In this document: one piece after another, positions 1 through 10,553 of the stretch | Position numbering within the stretch: the first letter of the stretch is position 1 | Layout: each line of letters begins with the position of its first letter | DNA from: Cladosporium sp. IMV 00045 | Taxonomy: Eukaryota; Ascomycota; Dothideomycetes; Cladosporiales; Cladosporiaceae | Reading direction: 5' to 3' | Length of the DNA: 64,000 nucleotides | Assembly (NCBI GenBank): GCA_001931905.2 | Contig: MSJI02000553.1 | Location: 1-64,000, forward strand | The notes under the pieces: model-generated | Seen by the model: the letters and a program-made list of their open reading frames with translations, nothing else | The model's database searches: none | Told to the model about the DNA's origin: nothing | Position numbers and translations under genes: made by a program

Positions 1-226
1 CAGGCTTACTGAGCTCTTCTGCCTTGCCTGGATGTGGTTTGCCGGCTCGGAGGTCTGGGAGAATGTTCTTCCCGCTTTCTATCTCTTCTTTCGTAGGCCC
101 ATCTTGTCTGTCGAGGCCGATTGTGTGAGGCAATGTATTCCAAGAGATGTCCTGGAAGAGCGCGAAGACAATGAGGATGCTTACGCCGGCTGCTAGAGCG
201 AGTGGTATAAGCCGCCGGCGCATCAT
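1..226 (-). CDS. N-terminus of a type II (signal-anchor) membrane protein, cut by the window edge
   Basis: The minus strand is open from an ATG at 226 to the window edge, giving 75 codons without a stop. It starts MMRRRLIPLALAAGVSILIV. A short basic N-terminus, a hydrophobic stretch at about residues 6-24 and then a polar acidic and proline-containing stem are the usual layout of Golgi type II proteins, many of them fungal glycosyltransferases. No catalytic domain lies inside the window, so the enzyme class cannot be named. It diverges from the glycosyltransferase at 1310. The second ATG (223) could be the true start. The topology is inferred from sequence; the family is unknown. Confidence 0.55.
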   Translation of the reverse strand, partial: MMRRRLIPLALAAGVSILIVFALFQDISWNTLPHTIGLDRQDGPTKEEIESGKNILPDLRAGKPHPGKAEELSKP

Positions 227-1309
227 CAAAGGGCGGCGAAAAGGCGCCGTTGTGAAAAGCCTTTCGGCTGGTTGGGAAAGAAATACAAGAGACGCTAGTT
301 TTATGTTAGATTGTACAAGTGAACGAACACGCCGGCTCGCCCGAACTATACGCTGTACTGTCGAGGTTGCGGACTGGCCACTGCATGGTTTGACATGCGC
401 TCTTCAGGTGGCACGTATATGTCTTCAAGGCATTCTCAGAGATTGAGAGAGTACCCGGAGTGTTGCTGTGGTATTCCAACTTTTCGAAAAACATATACAA
501 ACAATCAGAGATGTCGCTCGCTTGGCGTACGTTGCCGCGTCCTTTGGCCTTCGCACAGCTGATGCCGACGCCGAGGGTCTGGCTTCATAACCACAACACT
601 TCACCATGGGGACCGAACTCTAGTCTCACATCTGAGACCACTCCATGCTCGGCAGTCGAGAGGCTCAGTGCAAACATGTATACAGTTGAAGCGACTTTAC
701 TGACCTGAAAGGCAATCACTGTATTTGTCTTGCTTCATGGGCCACTCCACATTACAGACTACATCTTTCAAGATGGCAATCTCACGCGATCCACTGCGGG
801 AACATGAAGGAAGAGCTGATTTGGGTCCTTTAGCTTACAATGCAAGTCGATTCATCATATCGACCTCGAGGTGTACCTGCAAAGCGCTGATCGCTGTTCC
901 CGCCATCAACCCGAGATATGCGAGATTCACGTCGATTGGTTTGGGTCGAGATGACTTCCCTCTCTTCACATGCCAGGGCGATAGGAGGGACGTCGACTTC
1001 AACGATGTGACTATATGCCCAGAACTGGCACTATGGAGACTCATTGTGACCTGAAGTGTCATCCGAGACTTCCAAGGCACACGGGTTGGCGCCAATGGCC
1101 AGTCGTGAGCCCAAGAGGTGTTGAATAACATCTTACAGAGGGCTGCGTCGAGATGATCTGGGCAAAACGGTCAACTTTTGGCGCTGTAGAGACATCTTAG
1201 TGTTTATCGTCGATGCCCGGCCACCGTGTATATCACTTCTTCAACCCCACCATCATGCTAGCACGCTGTCCTGAGATCACCGCTTGTCTTCCCGCACGAG
1301 TACCTCAAA
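227..1309. other. intergenic, divergent promoter region
   Basis: About 1.1 kb lies between two divergently transcribed genes. Short open frames occur on both strands, but none has a domain, a signal or a splice pattern I can support. I see no repeat or RNA gene. Confidence 0.5.
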
Positions 1310-3697
1310 ATGAAGATGCAGCTCTACCATCATGCATGGATGCTCATGCCACCGACAGCAATTCTGAGTGTTCTTACCTTTACCTCATACTTTGCGTACC
1401 GAATCTACTGCCTTGTCAAGGCGCAGGAGACCATTGAGCCATCAAATGCACTGGGACTGGCATGGTTCTTTTTGGCTGTTGAGTTTCTCATCTTTGGTAC
1501 GTATCTATTCGCCTTACTATGAGCAAGCAAGCTCACAATGCAATGCACAGTACCTACACAACTACCTGTCTTACTGAGGAGTATCGCCTGGAAGCCACCG
1601 CAGAGACCACAACTTCGTCTCTCTTGGACTCGACCTGAAGACGTTCCAACTGTTGACATTATTATCACTTGTTGCGGTGAGGACACCGACGTATTGTTGG
1701 ACACAGTTAGAGCAGCTTGCAATCTCGACTATCCAATGGACAGATTTCGTGTCTTTCTAAGCGACGATGCGAAGTCGGACGCCTTAAAGGCCGCCGTTGC
1801 GGCATTGGACATCACTGGCCCTCATCTTATATATACCGCGCGCGAGAAACCGCCAATCAAAGACTACAAGGCCGGCAATCTAAATCATGGACTTCGAATC
1901 TCCAAAGAGACTTCCAACCTGGCCTGGCAAAACAAGCCACTATACTGCAAAGAAGCATTCAATTTCGAGTTTCCGTCGAAGAAATCGTCAGCAGCAACTC
2001 TGGTGGGAACAGGCTCGGATTCGGATGAAATGCCTAAACCCATTGCTACGCCACTAACGCCCACTATCCTCGAGTGGGATGAGGCTCCCTCCTCAAGCAA
2101 TTCTTCGCAATACATTGTCGGGATAGACGCAGACATGATCCCAGAGCGTCATTTGCTTCGAGCTCTCCTGCCGCATCTGATCAATGATGACAAGATGGCC
2201 ATGGCATGTCCTCCTCAGGTACGTTGATCGTGTATTCATGATAACATATGCGCATACAGAGGATCTCAACGCAGCCCTGACACATCGCAGACATTCTACG
2301 ATTGCCCCCCGAATGACCCTCTGATCCAGACCATGCACCAATTCAGTGGCGTCACGGAACTCGTGCATGACTCCCTGGGACATTCTGATTGTCTTGGATC
2401 TGGGTACATCATGCGCAGAGTGGCTCTGGAAGAGATTGGCGGCTTTCCAGTGGAGTCACTGTCCGAAGATGTGTGCTGCTCTGCATTGTTGCTAGGAGCT
2501 GGTTGGAAGACATGCTTCATCCCCGAGTCGCTGCAACATGGCTGTGTGCCCGAGTCTTACAATGCGCACGTCAAGCAGCGTACCAGATGGGTATGCACTC
2601 AGGAACACTCAATCAATCTATCTTGTCGATGCTAACATCAGTCAGTTCGTAGGACATGTGCAAACAGCGATGATGTTCAAACTTCGCCTCTTCGGCGCCG
2701 TGGGCAAGCACCTGAATTGGAAGCAAAGATTGGTCGGAATCAGTTTTGACCTGAAGCATCTGATTCAGGCCCCTTTGGCGTTGATATATCTTGCTCTACC
2801 ATTTACGCTACTCTGCGGCTACCCATTTGTTCTATGGGGGAACATGGTACAGCTCAAAGTACTCATACGGCTTGTGTCAGTCCACATGCTCGTGCGGTGG
2901 ATTCATCAACTGCTGCTTGCCGTTATTGCCCACCGCGTCAACAAGCAGTACGACGTCCGGCTACCGTCTTATGACACTGACCTCGAGCAGTTCATATCGC
3001 CTTGTAAGTCCTCGTTCCCGAAGATGGCCATGGAAGAGATGCTGATTGTAATATAGACGTCTTTATGGCATACGTCCGCTCTTTCATTCTTCCCACAAAA
3101 CTCGGTGGTAGAAAGACAGGTTTCACGTCCACTGGTAGCATCGCCTCAGCAATGCAGGAACGGTCGAAAGAGAACCGCGTATCTCTGCCCCGCCGTCTTT
3201 GGGTTATCGTCGTCCATCAACTGGCTTGGGTGCACCTCCTTTTCATTCTAGCTATCACCGCAGGCATCGTCTTGACTTTCCTTCGCTGCTTCATGCCCGA
3301 TGGTCTGGAGAAAGTCCGCAGCGCATATATCATCGGCGCGGCGACTTCGACTGAGGACAAGCTTGTCTATCTCATCACCCGTCTGGGCTGGCCGCCGCTT
3401 TTCTGGCTGCAAACTACCGTATCTGCGATGACACCCTTTGTGAGTCCACACCTCAGACGCTCTTCTTGCCAACGCTACCAGACTAACCCATCATGTTCTT
3501 AGGTCTACGCCGTCTGTCCACCTACAGTGCCAGATCGCGAGGAGCTCCTAGATAGAGACCCGAAGACGAGCGTTGCGTATCCTAAGGAATCGTCCAAACG
3601 CCTGCACAGGACAAAGCTGGGAAGTTGGCGATACTGGCGAGGAGGTTTCGTCATCTTGTATACTTGGATTTTGCTGATCGGAAGTGCTTGGCTTTGA
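1310..3697 (+). CDS. cellulose-synthase-like glycosyltransferase, family GT2
   Basis: This is a processive membrane glycosyltransferase predicted to polymerise a polysaccharide from a nucleotide sugar at the plasma membrane. Six exons (1310-1496, 1551-2218, 2291-2590, 2646-3003, 3057-3439, 3503-3697) give about 696 residues. The GT2 signature is complete: DD at 134-135, KAGNLN at 169-174, DAD at 255-257, SED at 343-345 (TED in most relatives) and QRTRW at 381-385. Hydrophobic segments flank the catalytic domain, one or two at the N-terminus and several after residue 400, as in BcsA-type enzymes. A Ser/Pro-rich stretch of about 75 residues lies between KAGNLN and DAD and looks like an insertion. 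The start is the first ATG in frame, just before the first hydrophobic segment. The product (cellulose, mixed-linkage glucan or other) cannot be told from sequence. Confidence 0.9.
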
Positions 3698-4304
3698 TGA
3701 ATCGTGTGTTACATTTGTTGGCTCTTCTGTGTCACCGCCTGCTGCGAAAACCACAAGTTGCTCTCTCCGTTATCTTCTATTATGCTGTTCACTTTAAGCT
3801 GTTCCATTTGCCTAAGTAGCTGAACAATCGAGAATTAGAGCTATTATTTGAATAGCTATTTGCTTACGATCACTGGCCAGTGTTCAGGTATTGACCCTTG
3901 TTGTTGTTGAAATAGCGATCCCTATTACCGAACGTTGGGTTACCCTGTGATATCATAGTAACAATGATAACATGAACGTATGCGCGGGATGCTTTCGCAT
4001 TGGTATCCACTAGTGTACTCGCGTTTGTTAGAATGGATTCATCGCTTATGATTAATTGTAGTCATAGGTATGCGTGATTTCTCGTCCAAGCTGTCGCGTT
4101 CTCGTTCTACGCCAGAAGAGAGTAGCATCGAGACAGGGAATCAGGTACATCAAAAAGGTATCGGAAGGTGAAGCGACGAAGGGTTTTCAATCTAACTCCT
4201 GGTCCATCAACTCCGCTGTGATCGAGCGTAGATTCTCTTGCTCATTACTGAATGTATATTATGGATCGTATTTAGGTCATTATATCATGGACAATGCTTG
4301 AACG
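3698..4304. other. intergenic between convergent genes
   Basis: This is the shared 3' region of the GT2 gene and the serine-racemase-like gene. It is relatively AT-rich, and I see no gene or repeat. Confidence 0.5.
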
Positions 4305-5475
4305 CTAATGCCGGATCTTTCGCGATCGAAGTATAATTCCGACGACTTGTTTGCTCCCTCTTTTTGCATCCTTCGCGACGAGCTTGCTGAAATCGGCATT
4401 GTATAGTGCCACGGCGAGGGGGACTGCTTCGTCGGGCTCTAGGTGAAGTCGATAGTGGTCGCGGGCCAGGATGCTTGCAGCGTACACTTGCTCCTGGTTT
4501 ACTTCGAAGACTCCAGCTAACAGGCCAGGGGCCGTGAATGTTTGCCAAACGACCGCAGACACGGGATGCTTTGTATCGACCCAGTATCGACTTCCATGAT
4601 TTTCCTGGGCCGACGCAGCAATACCTAACGGATGGTGCTTCCAAGCGTGATCCCAGAACCCGGTGATAGGCGCTGCGCCGAACACGCGAGTGCCTGTTCC
4701 TGCAAAGGCCATGCATATGCCACTCAGGCTGATGCCGCTATCTATGTCGCCGATGACGATGTCGGGCCTGCTCTTGTGTCCGGTCCGACGTGCACCTGGG
4801 CTTAAGTCTCGGGCAGACATTTCACGCTCAAGCTCAAGAGCAAGGGTGCCCTGCCCATGGACGACGTCCTCATCATCGTAAGGAGGGAAAGTGATGGCTT
4901 CACTGCCCTCCATGGCATTAGGAATAATGTTGAGCTCTGAATCGATCTCGAGTCGTCCGATGTCAAGAGGGAACGGCTCGCTCAAAGTTGGGTCGCTGTT
5001 CGATTCATTCCGCTCAGACGGTTGGGAATGTACTGGGATGCTGTGCACTTTTGCAGCGATGGCGACCTCCTGCGTATATGAACCTATGCCATGGTCAGCC
5101 ACGATAGAATTCGTTGTTGGAGTTGATCACTCGTACTGCTTCCTTTGCTGAGAATTCCAACACGTTGCAGTTCCGGAAGACCGTGCGTTTCTATGAGTCG
5201 CATCATAGCATTAACCGCACCACGGAGATCAGATGGATCGTGAAATTGAATCAAGAAGTTCATGTTGCCGTTGCTGACTTCATGGGTCCAGCTAGGCAAG
5301 GTACTGCGTTTCCCTGTCGGATAATCATGTACGTTAGGGCGCTTCAAGTTGACCAACTCGCGTGTCCACGTTTCTTACCCGGTTCTTTGGCATTTTGTTC
5401 GTTGCAATGCTGCAAGTGTTTGTCGATTCGATCTTGAGCCGCAAGAATGGCTGCGCGAGAACCGGAAGAACTCAT
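4305..5475 (-). CDS. serine-racemase/threonine-dehydratase-like protein lacking the PLP-binding residues (probable pseudoenzyme)
   Basis: Three exons (5475-5379, 5313-5137, 5083-4305) give 350 residues, the normal length for fold-type II PLP enzymes of the serine racemase group. Family traits remain: the N-terminal ILAAQDRID helix, LRGAVNAMMRL at 62-72, EVAIAAKVHSIP from 97, PPYDDEDVVHGQGTLALEL near 159 and a C-terminal LEP segment. The cofactor residues do not. The Schiff-base Lys of the family's SFKIRGA motif aligns with Asp61. The SSGNHGQ loop reads GSSSYTQ (90-96). The phosphate-binding glycine loop reads GDIDSG (203-208). The C-terminal SGGN that contacts the pyridine nitrogen reads RSRK (344-347). 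Catalysis by the family mechanism is therefore unlikely. The second intron is 53 nt (donor GTACGA, CTGAC branch). Conserved length and frame argue against simple decay. Family placement is from memory of the motifs, without an alignment. Confidence 0.72.
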
Positions 5476-6549
5476 GGAAGGCGACCGGCCGCTGAGGCCG
5501 TAAGGAGGTGTATCACAACGGCATGTATCGATTGAATGTGATCCAAAATGGGAAGTATCAAAGGCTTACCAACTGTAGGTGATTTGTTTTCCAGTCGATC
5601 GGTCTCGATCACCAAGCCGGTCTTGGCGTGATACCGGTATGGCCTTGGGGATCGAGACTCGATCACGACCAGATTCACGATCACCAACTTCACACAGGAC
5701 TCAAGTCCGAGCGATTGTCAGAACACAGCTGTCAAAATAGGATAGCCGGCGGGTCTCGTGCTCCATAAAGAACTCCTCTTTTCGAGTCTATCGTTGGCGT
5801 TGAGAACAAAAGTTCATCAACCGTTCACGATTTGCACAAGACCTTTCATCTTCTCCGGCGATGGAAACAATAATATGATGGCAGGAAACAATCCTCGACA
5901 TATGTTTACTAACTCTTCTCATTCAGATGGATATACGATCTGCTGACCGTACATTTGAAGCCTTGACGCTGCCTAACGTGGCAGCATGGGTCGCCCCTTT
6001 TGACTACAACACCCTTGACGCAGGGTTGAAATAACTTGCGCCTCCGCGCTCGCAGTCTCGAGTCTTGCTCACGAGCAGAAACACGGCCTGCGGCAGGCAT
6101 TCGAGATCTCGTGATCGCGCAGACCTTCTACGTACCTGCGACCGTCCTCATCTCCTCCAGATTCATCAAAATCGCCATTTCGAAGAGTCGCCATTCCATC
6201 GACAGCATCTGCAAACCTACAGCGCTGCCTCCAAGAGCATTCTTTAGGTCCGATTCCATCATCTAGCCGTTTGTCGATCGTCCGAACGCTTGGTGCGCCC
6301 CATGAGTCGATTGGATCGGTCATGATGAGATCGCAATGAACAAACAACACGGCGTGTGGCATGCTGGTCGTCGCGCGCACATCGACGCTGTCGATTTGAA
6401 GAGTGGACACACCAGGAGTCTTAGCCGATGGTCCGCTGTCTCGCGCAACTCAACAGGCTGAGTGTCATGATGCGGGCTTGACACGCTGATACGTCTCGAG
6501 GACTAAGATCAATTGGATTGATGCATCGATTGGACACGCACAACGGCCT
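5476..6549. other. intergenic region with small unsupported open frames
   Basis: This holds the upstream region of the serine-racemase-like gene and unassigned sequence. A minus-strand frame at 6069-6410 (113 codons) and a short one at 5472-5693 were examined. Neither shows a domain or a convincing splice link to a neighbour. Confidence 0.4.
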
Positions 6550-7005
6550 TCAAAATGGCGGCGCTGCGGGCGACTTGATCTGTCTGTCGACCCAAGCGGC
6601 GGTTTGGGCAGGCTCTGAAAATGCATTCTCGCCCCCAGTCTTGCTTGCGTTGAAGGATTTGATGGCATCTTCGGAGAGCGGCGCAGGCGGGTCACGCTTG
6701 TTGTGAAGCAAACTCGATTCTGAAGACTGTGTAGATGCATCGAGTAGCCACTGCAGCCCGCCATATAGAAGACGCGTGTTGTCATATTCGTTCAGTGACT
6801 TTGTCGGGGCAAAGGAAGCCTCAGGTCTTCGCGCGCGTGGTTGGTCTGCTTGCTCGCACGTTTTCCGACAAGCCGATGAAGCAGGGAATACATGCGTATA
6901 GCTGTGATCTCTCTTGTGTGGTGGTCGACTTGAGATTGCTGGGACTCGCGATGATCCACTAACAGCCACAGAGCCTGAGTTGTCGGAGGGTGACGAGTTA
7001 GACAT
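6550..7005 (-). CDS. hypothetical protein, Ser/Pro-rich
   Basis: A single open frame from ATG 7005 encodes 151 residues. It is rich in Ser, Pro, Arg and Ala and reads as low-complexity, disordered protein, starting MSNSSPSDNSGSVAVSGSS and ending KSPAAPPF. The stretch SLNEYDNTRLLYGGLQWLLD at about 89-108 is the only part that looks folded. I recognise no family. The frame stays open upstream of this ATG to 7413, but that part looks like leader sequence. It may be a real lineage-specific gene, a fragment with undetected introns, or chance. It lies 3' of the amidase gene on the same strand. Confidence 0.3.
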   Translation of the reverse strand: MSNSSPSDNSGSVAVSGSSRVPAISSRPPHKRDHSYTHVFPASSACRKTCEQADQPRARRPEASFAPTKSLNEYDNTRLLYGGLQWLLDASTQSSESSLLHNKRDPPAPLSEDAIKSFNASKTGGENAFSEPAQTAAWVDRQIKSPAAPPF

Positions 7006-7728
7006 GTTCGATGATATTCGTTGCTTTTGGTGAGAATGGCCTGGATCGAACGTATGAAGATTGCAAGACGATCTTGAGTGAGAAGCGTCGAGCGTAATAA
7101 ATGAGTGGGTTGGCCATGTATATAGTCGTCGTCGCTTGGGCGGCAGTCGAAAAGAGCCACGATGCACGGTGAATACACATCGGCGATACTCTCGCCTGGG
7201 CCAGATCGACGATGAGTTTGGAATCCCAAGCTCTCCTGCAGCCAGCCTGACTGGACGCATTGACTCAAGTACGACCGTCTTGGGTTCAGCCTCTCCGCGT
7301 GGACTCGGTTGAGGTATACGCAATTGTTGCAATGAATTGTCAACAGAGCTGAGCTCCAAACAGCAAAATGATGCTATTTCAACAAGATCACGTCTCCGGC
7401 CTCGTCGATTCACGTAAAGCAGAAAACAAAGATAAGCCGTGTTCGTGCCCGAATCAGGTAATGCTTCTACTTGCGGGGGAGATCAAGTATACATTTGAGA
7501 CTACAAGTTGGATCGACCGATCGACCAATGAGAGTCGTTGCTTGCAGCCTCGAATCTCATCATTTCGCCGTAAGGACAAACGTCCCCTGCACTCCACCCA
7601 TGCACGATGCCGGCCGTGCTCTGCCGGTGGCTTGTGGAACTACGTAGGTGGTAGGGAAGTTCACCATGTGATTGAGATGTATATACAATTGCATCTCGGC
7701 ATTATTCTTTGCTCCTCTGCCTTCGTTC

Positions 7729-7777
<49 letters not shown>

Positions 7778-7795
7778 CCACCATGCTACTGACCC
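7006..7795. other. intergenic, contains a CAA microsatellite
   Basis: This is the region 3' of the amidase gene. Its only notable element is the CAA repeat at 7728-7775, entered separately. A plus-strand frame across it (7368-7949) would encode a glutamine run and then read antisense to the amidase, so I reject it. Confidence 0.5.
7728..7775. repeat. (CAA)16 trinucleotide microsatellite
   Basis: Sixteen uninterrupted CAA units end 20 bases before the amidase stop codon on the opposite strand, so the amidase mRNA would carry a UUG run at the start of its 3' UTR. The length should be polymorphic between strains. Confidence 0.95.
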
Positions 7796-9871
7796 TCAGA
7801 AAGCAGCCTTCCCAGTCTTCACCGAATGCAAGACGCCTGCATCCGCCAACTTCTCGATCATATCATACAACACGAAGTCACAACCTCTTTTGACCACCAT
7901 GTTAATAGTCACCGGCACCAGCTCCTCATGGAACGTAATCCGACTTTGATAAGGGACTTGCCCGATCGGAATTGTAAAATCAGCACATCCAAACAAAGGA
8001 CACAGATTCGCACCGGCGGCAACAGTGCCCTTGGGCGTGACCGCGAGGAATGAGGCATCATCGAACTCATTCAAGCCTTCCTCTCGATAAGAAGGCAACC
8101 CGCCCGTGCCGATATCGTAGAGCATCACACTCTCAGAGCAGGCATCGGGTGTAGAAAACTGGAGGTTCTCCTCGTACCAGTCCACGGCTCTACGCTTCCT
8201 GTCGACAGCCTGAGCGTACTCCTCCAACGTGCTTCCCGTGATCGTGTTCCACGTAGACCACGGATCGCGATATGCTTTGTCAATGGGCGGGAAGCGACCG
8301 TCGAACTCTTCCGCCCAGGCTGAAATGAGAGGCTGGCCGATTTCTTCCCACTGAGGATGGTAATCGATAATATTGAGCACGTCGTCGTTGCGAGCTGTGA
8401 GATTGGCGACGATGGGGTCTGAGGCGTTCTGTACTGTTGCGGTGAAGTTGAAACGCTGTAATTGCATGCCGAAAAGAGACGTCAGATTGCTAATGAAGGC
8501 GTCCAGGATGGGCTGTGCAGCTGTGTTGTTGAGCGGGAGGTAGTCGGTCGGATACAGCAAAGTCTTTGGGAACCCACTCGTATTTGATTGTGGAACAACA
8601 AGCTCTGAAAGTCCGGTCGTGTTCGTGTCTTGGTGTAAGTCCGAAGTATACCAATGCCTGGCGAAATGTGCCCACATTTTCGGATCGCGAGAGAACACAC
8701 CAGCAGTGTCCGTTGCACCGCCCAAAGGTATGACGCCTTCCAGGATCATGAGGCCTTGAGAAGGCCTGTTACCGTAGGTTCCCGATACAGCTGCAGGGCG
8801 TCTCATGGAAGAGCCCGTATCCGATCCAATGGCAAAGTCAAGCCAGTCGTAAGCAGCAATACCGCATCCACCTCCAGATGAAGAGGCCGAGCACGTCAAC
8901 CAGCCATCTCCGCGAGGATTCCAAGGATAATGCTCGTCACCCCAATCCCAAGGATTAGCACCTGAAGCGAACTGAGCCAGCTTGTATTTGCCAACTAAGA
9001 CTCCACCGAGCTCCAGGATGCGTTTGATAGATGGCGCTGTTTCGGTCGCTGGTGATCGAATATGCGCAAGCGCGCGAGATCCTCCAGTAGTGACCAGACC
9101 CTTCATATCAAATAGATCTTTGATTGCTACCCTGTATCCGGCAAACGGCCGCGGGTCATGCAACGAGTACAGCCGCGAAGGCACCGGGATCGCGGGATAC
9201 CCGAACGCAGGGTAGCTGACATCGACCGCTGTATATGTGCCCGTTTGATTTTCCGCATAGGCACCATACAAGAAGTCGCGGTAGGTGTCAACATAGAGCC
9301 TATAGACTGAAGTGATAGACATGCTCCCTTCTTTCCCAACATTGGCAAGATAGGGACCAGGCGCCAGCTTCGACAAAAGGTCATTGCTTTGAGAGCTTCT
9401 TCGCAAGGTCTTCCCTGACGATATTTTGCGGTCAACTATCAACAGGTCCAGATCCAGGTCATTCAGATACTTCTCTGCCGAGATGTCGAGTTTGGCCGAC
9501 GGGGAAGTGGATATCAGGATAATGCCCTGCAAAAAGTCCTCGGTGAAGACATCGTCGCTTTCTTTGTAGCTTTCCAGTGTCGTCGAGATGGTATCCCCAG
9601 TTATCGTGGATTCATTGACCGATAAGACAGTAATCGGTATATTGTCCTTCTCGGCTTTGACCAGTCTGTCTGATAGTGTCTCGCCACCAGCATCCAATGT
9701 GAGAGACGGGCTCTTGGTATCCGCAAGGTAAGAGATGTCTCCAAGTTGGAAGAACACAGCATCATGTTGAGTCCTTTGTATCAGAGAGATTGGGTTCCTG
9801 TGATATGGCAAGGCACATATAAGGCTTGCGAACGAAAGAATGAGCGTGATAACGAGTGCCGAGAATTGCAT
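7796..9871 (-). CDS. secreted amidase, amidase-signature family
   Basis: This hydrolyses amide bonds with a Ser-cisSer-Lys triad. The intronless frame gives 691 residues from ATG 9871, chosen because it opens a signal peptide ([20 protein letters not shown]). Upstream in-frame codons to 10024 would only add a polar leader. An N-terminal domain of about 200 residues, of the kind seen in large fungal amidases, precedes the catalytic domain. The triad is visible: Lys251 in RVAIKDLFD, the serine cluster at 330-332 followed by GGG, and nucleophile Ser355 in [11 protein letters not shown] (usually GGS). Many N-x-S/T sites fit a secreted glycoprotein. It lies downstream of a Zn2Cys6 regulator and a transporter on the same strand. 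The substrate is unknown. Confidence 0.92.
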   Translation of the reverse strand: MQFSALVITLILSFASLICALPYHRNPISLIQRTQHDAVFFQLGDISYLADTKSPSLTLDAGGETLSDRLVKAEKDNIPITVLSVNESTITGDTISTTLESYKESDDVFTEDFLQGIILISTSPSAKLDISAEKYLNDLDLDLLIVDRKISSGKTLRRSSQSNDLLSKLAPGPYLANVGKEGSMSITSVYRLYVDTYRDFLYGAYAENQTGTYTAVDVSYPAFGYPAIPVPSRLYSLHDPRPFAGYRVAIKDLFDMKGLVTTGGSRALAHIRSPATETAPSIKRILELGGVLVGKYKLAQFASGANPWDWGDEHYPWNPRGDGWLTCSASSSGGGCGIAAYDWLDFAIGSDTGSSMRRPAAVSGTYGNRPSQGLMILEGVIPLGGATDTAGVFSRDPKMWAHFARHWYTSDLHQDTNTTGLSELVVPQSNTSGFPKTLLYPTDYLPLNNTAAQPILDAFISNLTSLFGMQLQRFNFTATVQNASDPIVANLTARNDDVLNIIDYHPQWEEIGQPLISAWAEEFDGRFPPIDKAYRDPWSTWNTITGSTLEEYAQAVDRKRRAVDWYEENLQFSTPDACSESVMLYDIGTGGLPSYREEGLNEFDDASFLAVTPKGTVAAGANLCPLFGCADFTIPIGQVPYQSRITFHEELVPVTINMVVKRGCDFVLYDMIEKLADAGVLHSVKTGKAAF

Positions 9872-10553
9872 CTCGACGTTCCCGGGAAAGACCGAGGATG
9901 ATCGGTATGCTGCAAATGGGCTGCAATGTCTTGACGACGTCAACATAAAGATGGGACGACCTACAATAAAAGGTATCCAAAGAACCTTATCTATCACATG
10001 AGCAGAGCGATACAATACCAGCACGGCCGAACGTTGAGTCCCTCATGGAAGTACCACGGATTGAGCTACAGTCTATCGTGTGAAGAGTGGAAGGTTGAAG
10101 ATCTGGTTGAGAGTTCGAACATCCACAATTAGCACGTCGTTACACACCACGGGGTCGGCGAGCCTTTCGCGGAATAGCGGATGAGATAAACATGTAAGTA
10201 AGTATCTGTCGCAAATCTACGAACTCAAACTTTCATGTTGGTTGGCTGTCATACTATGACTGCGCCGTGCGTATAAATTATCGATAGGCAGACTTCCTCG
10301 GCGTGAGGAGATAGGATCAAAGTTCGGCGGTTCGAAAAACCACATTTGGATTCGAAGCGGAGATCGCGGTGCATCACGGAACCGCTCCTTGCAGGTCGGC
10401 CGTCAAAAGCGATCTAGCACGGTCAGATATTATACCCACTTCGTGATAAGACGACTGACGATATGTCTGCGAAGTGACTATACTGATCTAATAATATGTT
10501 CATTCATTACAAAGCTTTCCGCATGGCCCAAAGCGTGTGTTTTCGTAGAAACG
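9872..10553. other. intergenic, amidase promoter region
   Basis: About 680 bp lie between the amidase start and the 3' end of the regulator gene. I see no gene, repeat or defined operator. Confidence 0.5.

Noticed and set aside
5472..5693. Minus-strand frame upstream of the serine-racemase-like start
   Set aside because: It could be an extra 5' exon, but it does not resemble the family N-terminus, which begins well at 5475.
6069..6410. Minus-strand frame of 113 codons containing HAVLFVHCDLIMTD
   Set aside because: It looked briefly like part of a folded protein, but no splice partner, domain or start context supports it.
7368..7949. Plus-strand frame with a glutamine run
   Set aside because: The run is the CAA microsatellite, and the remainder is antisense to the amidase.
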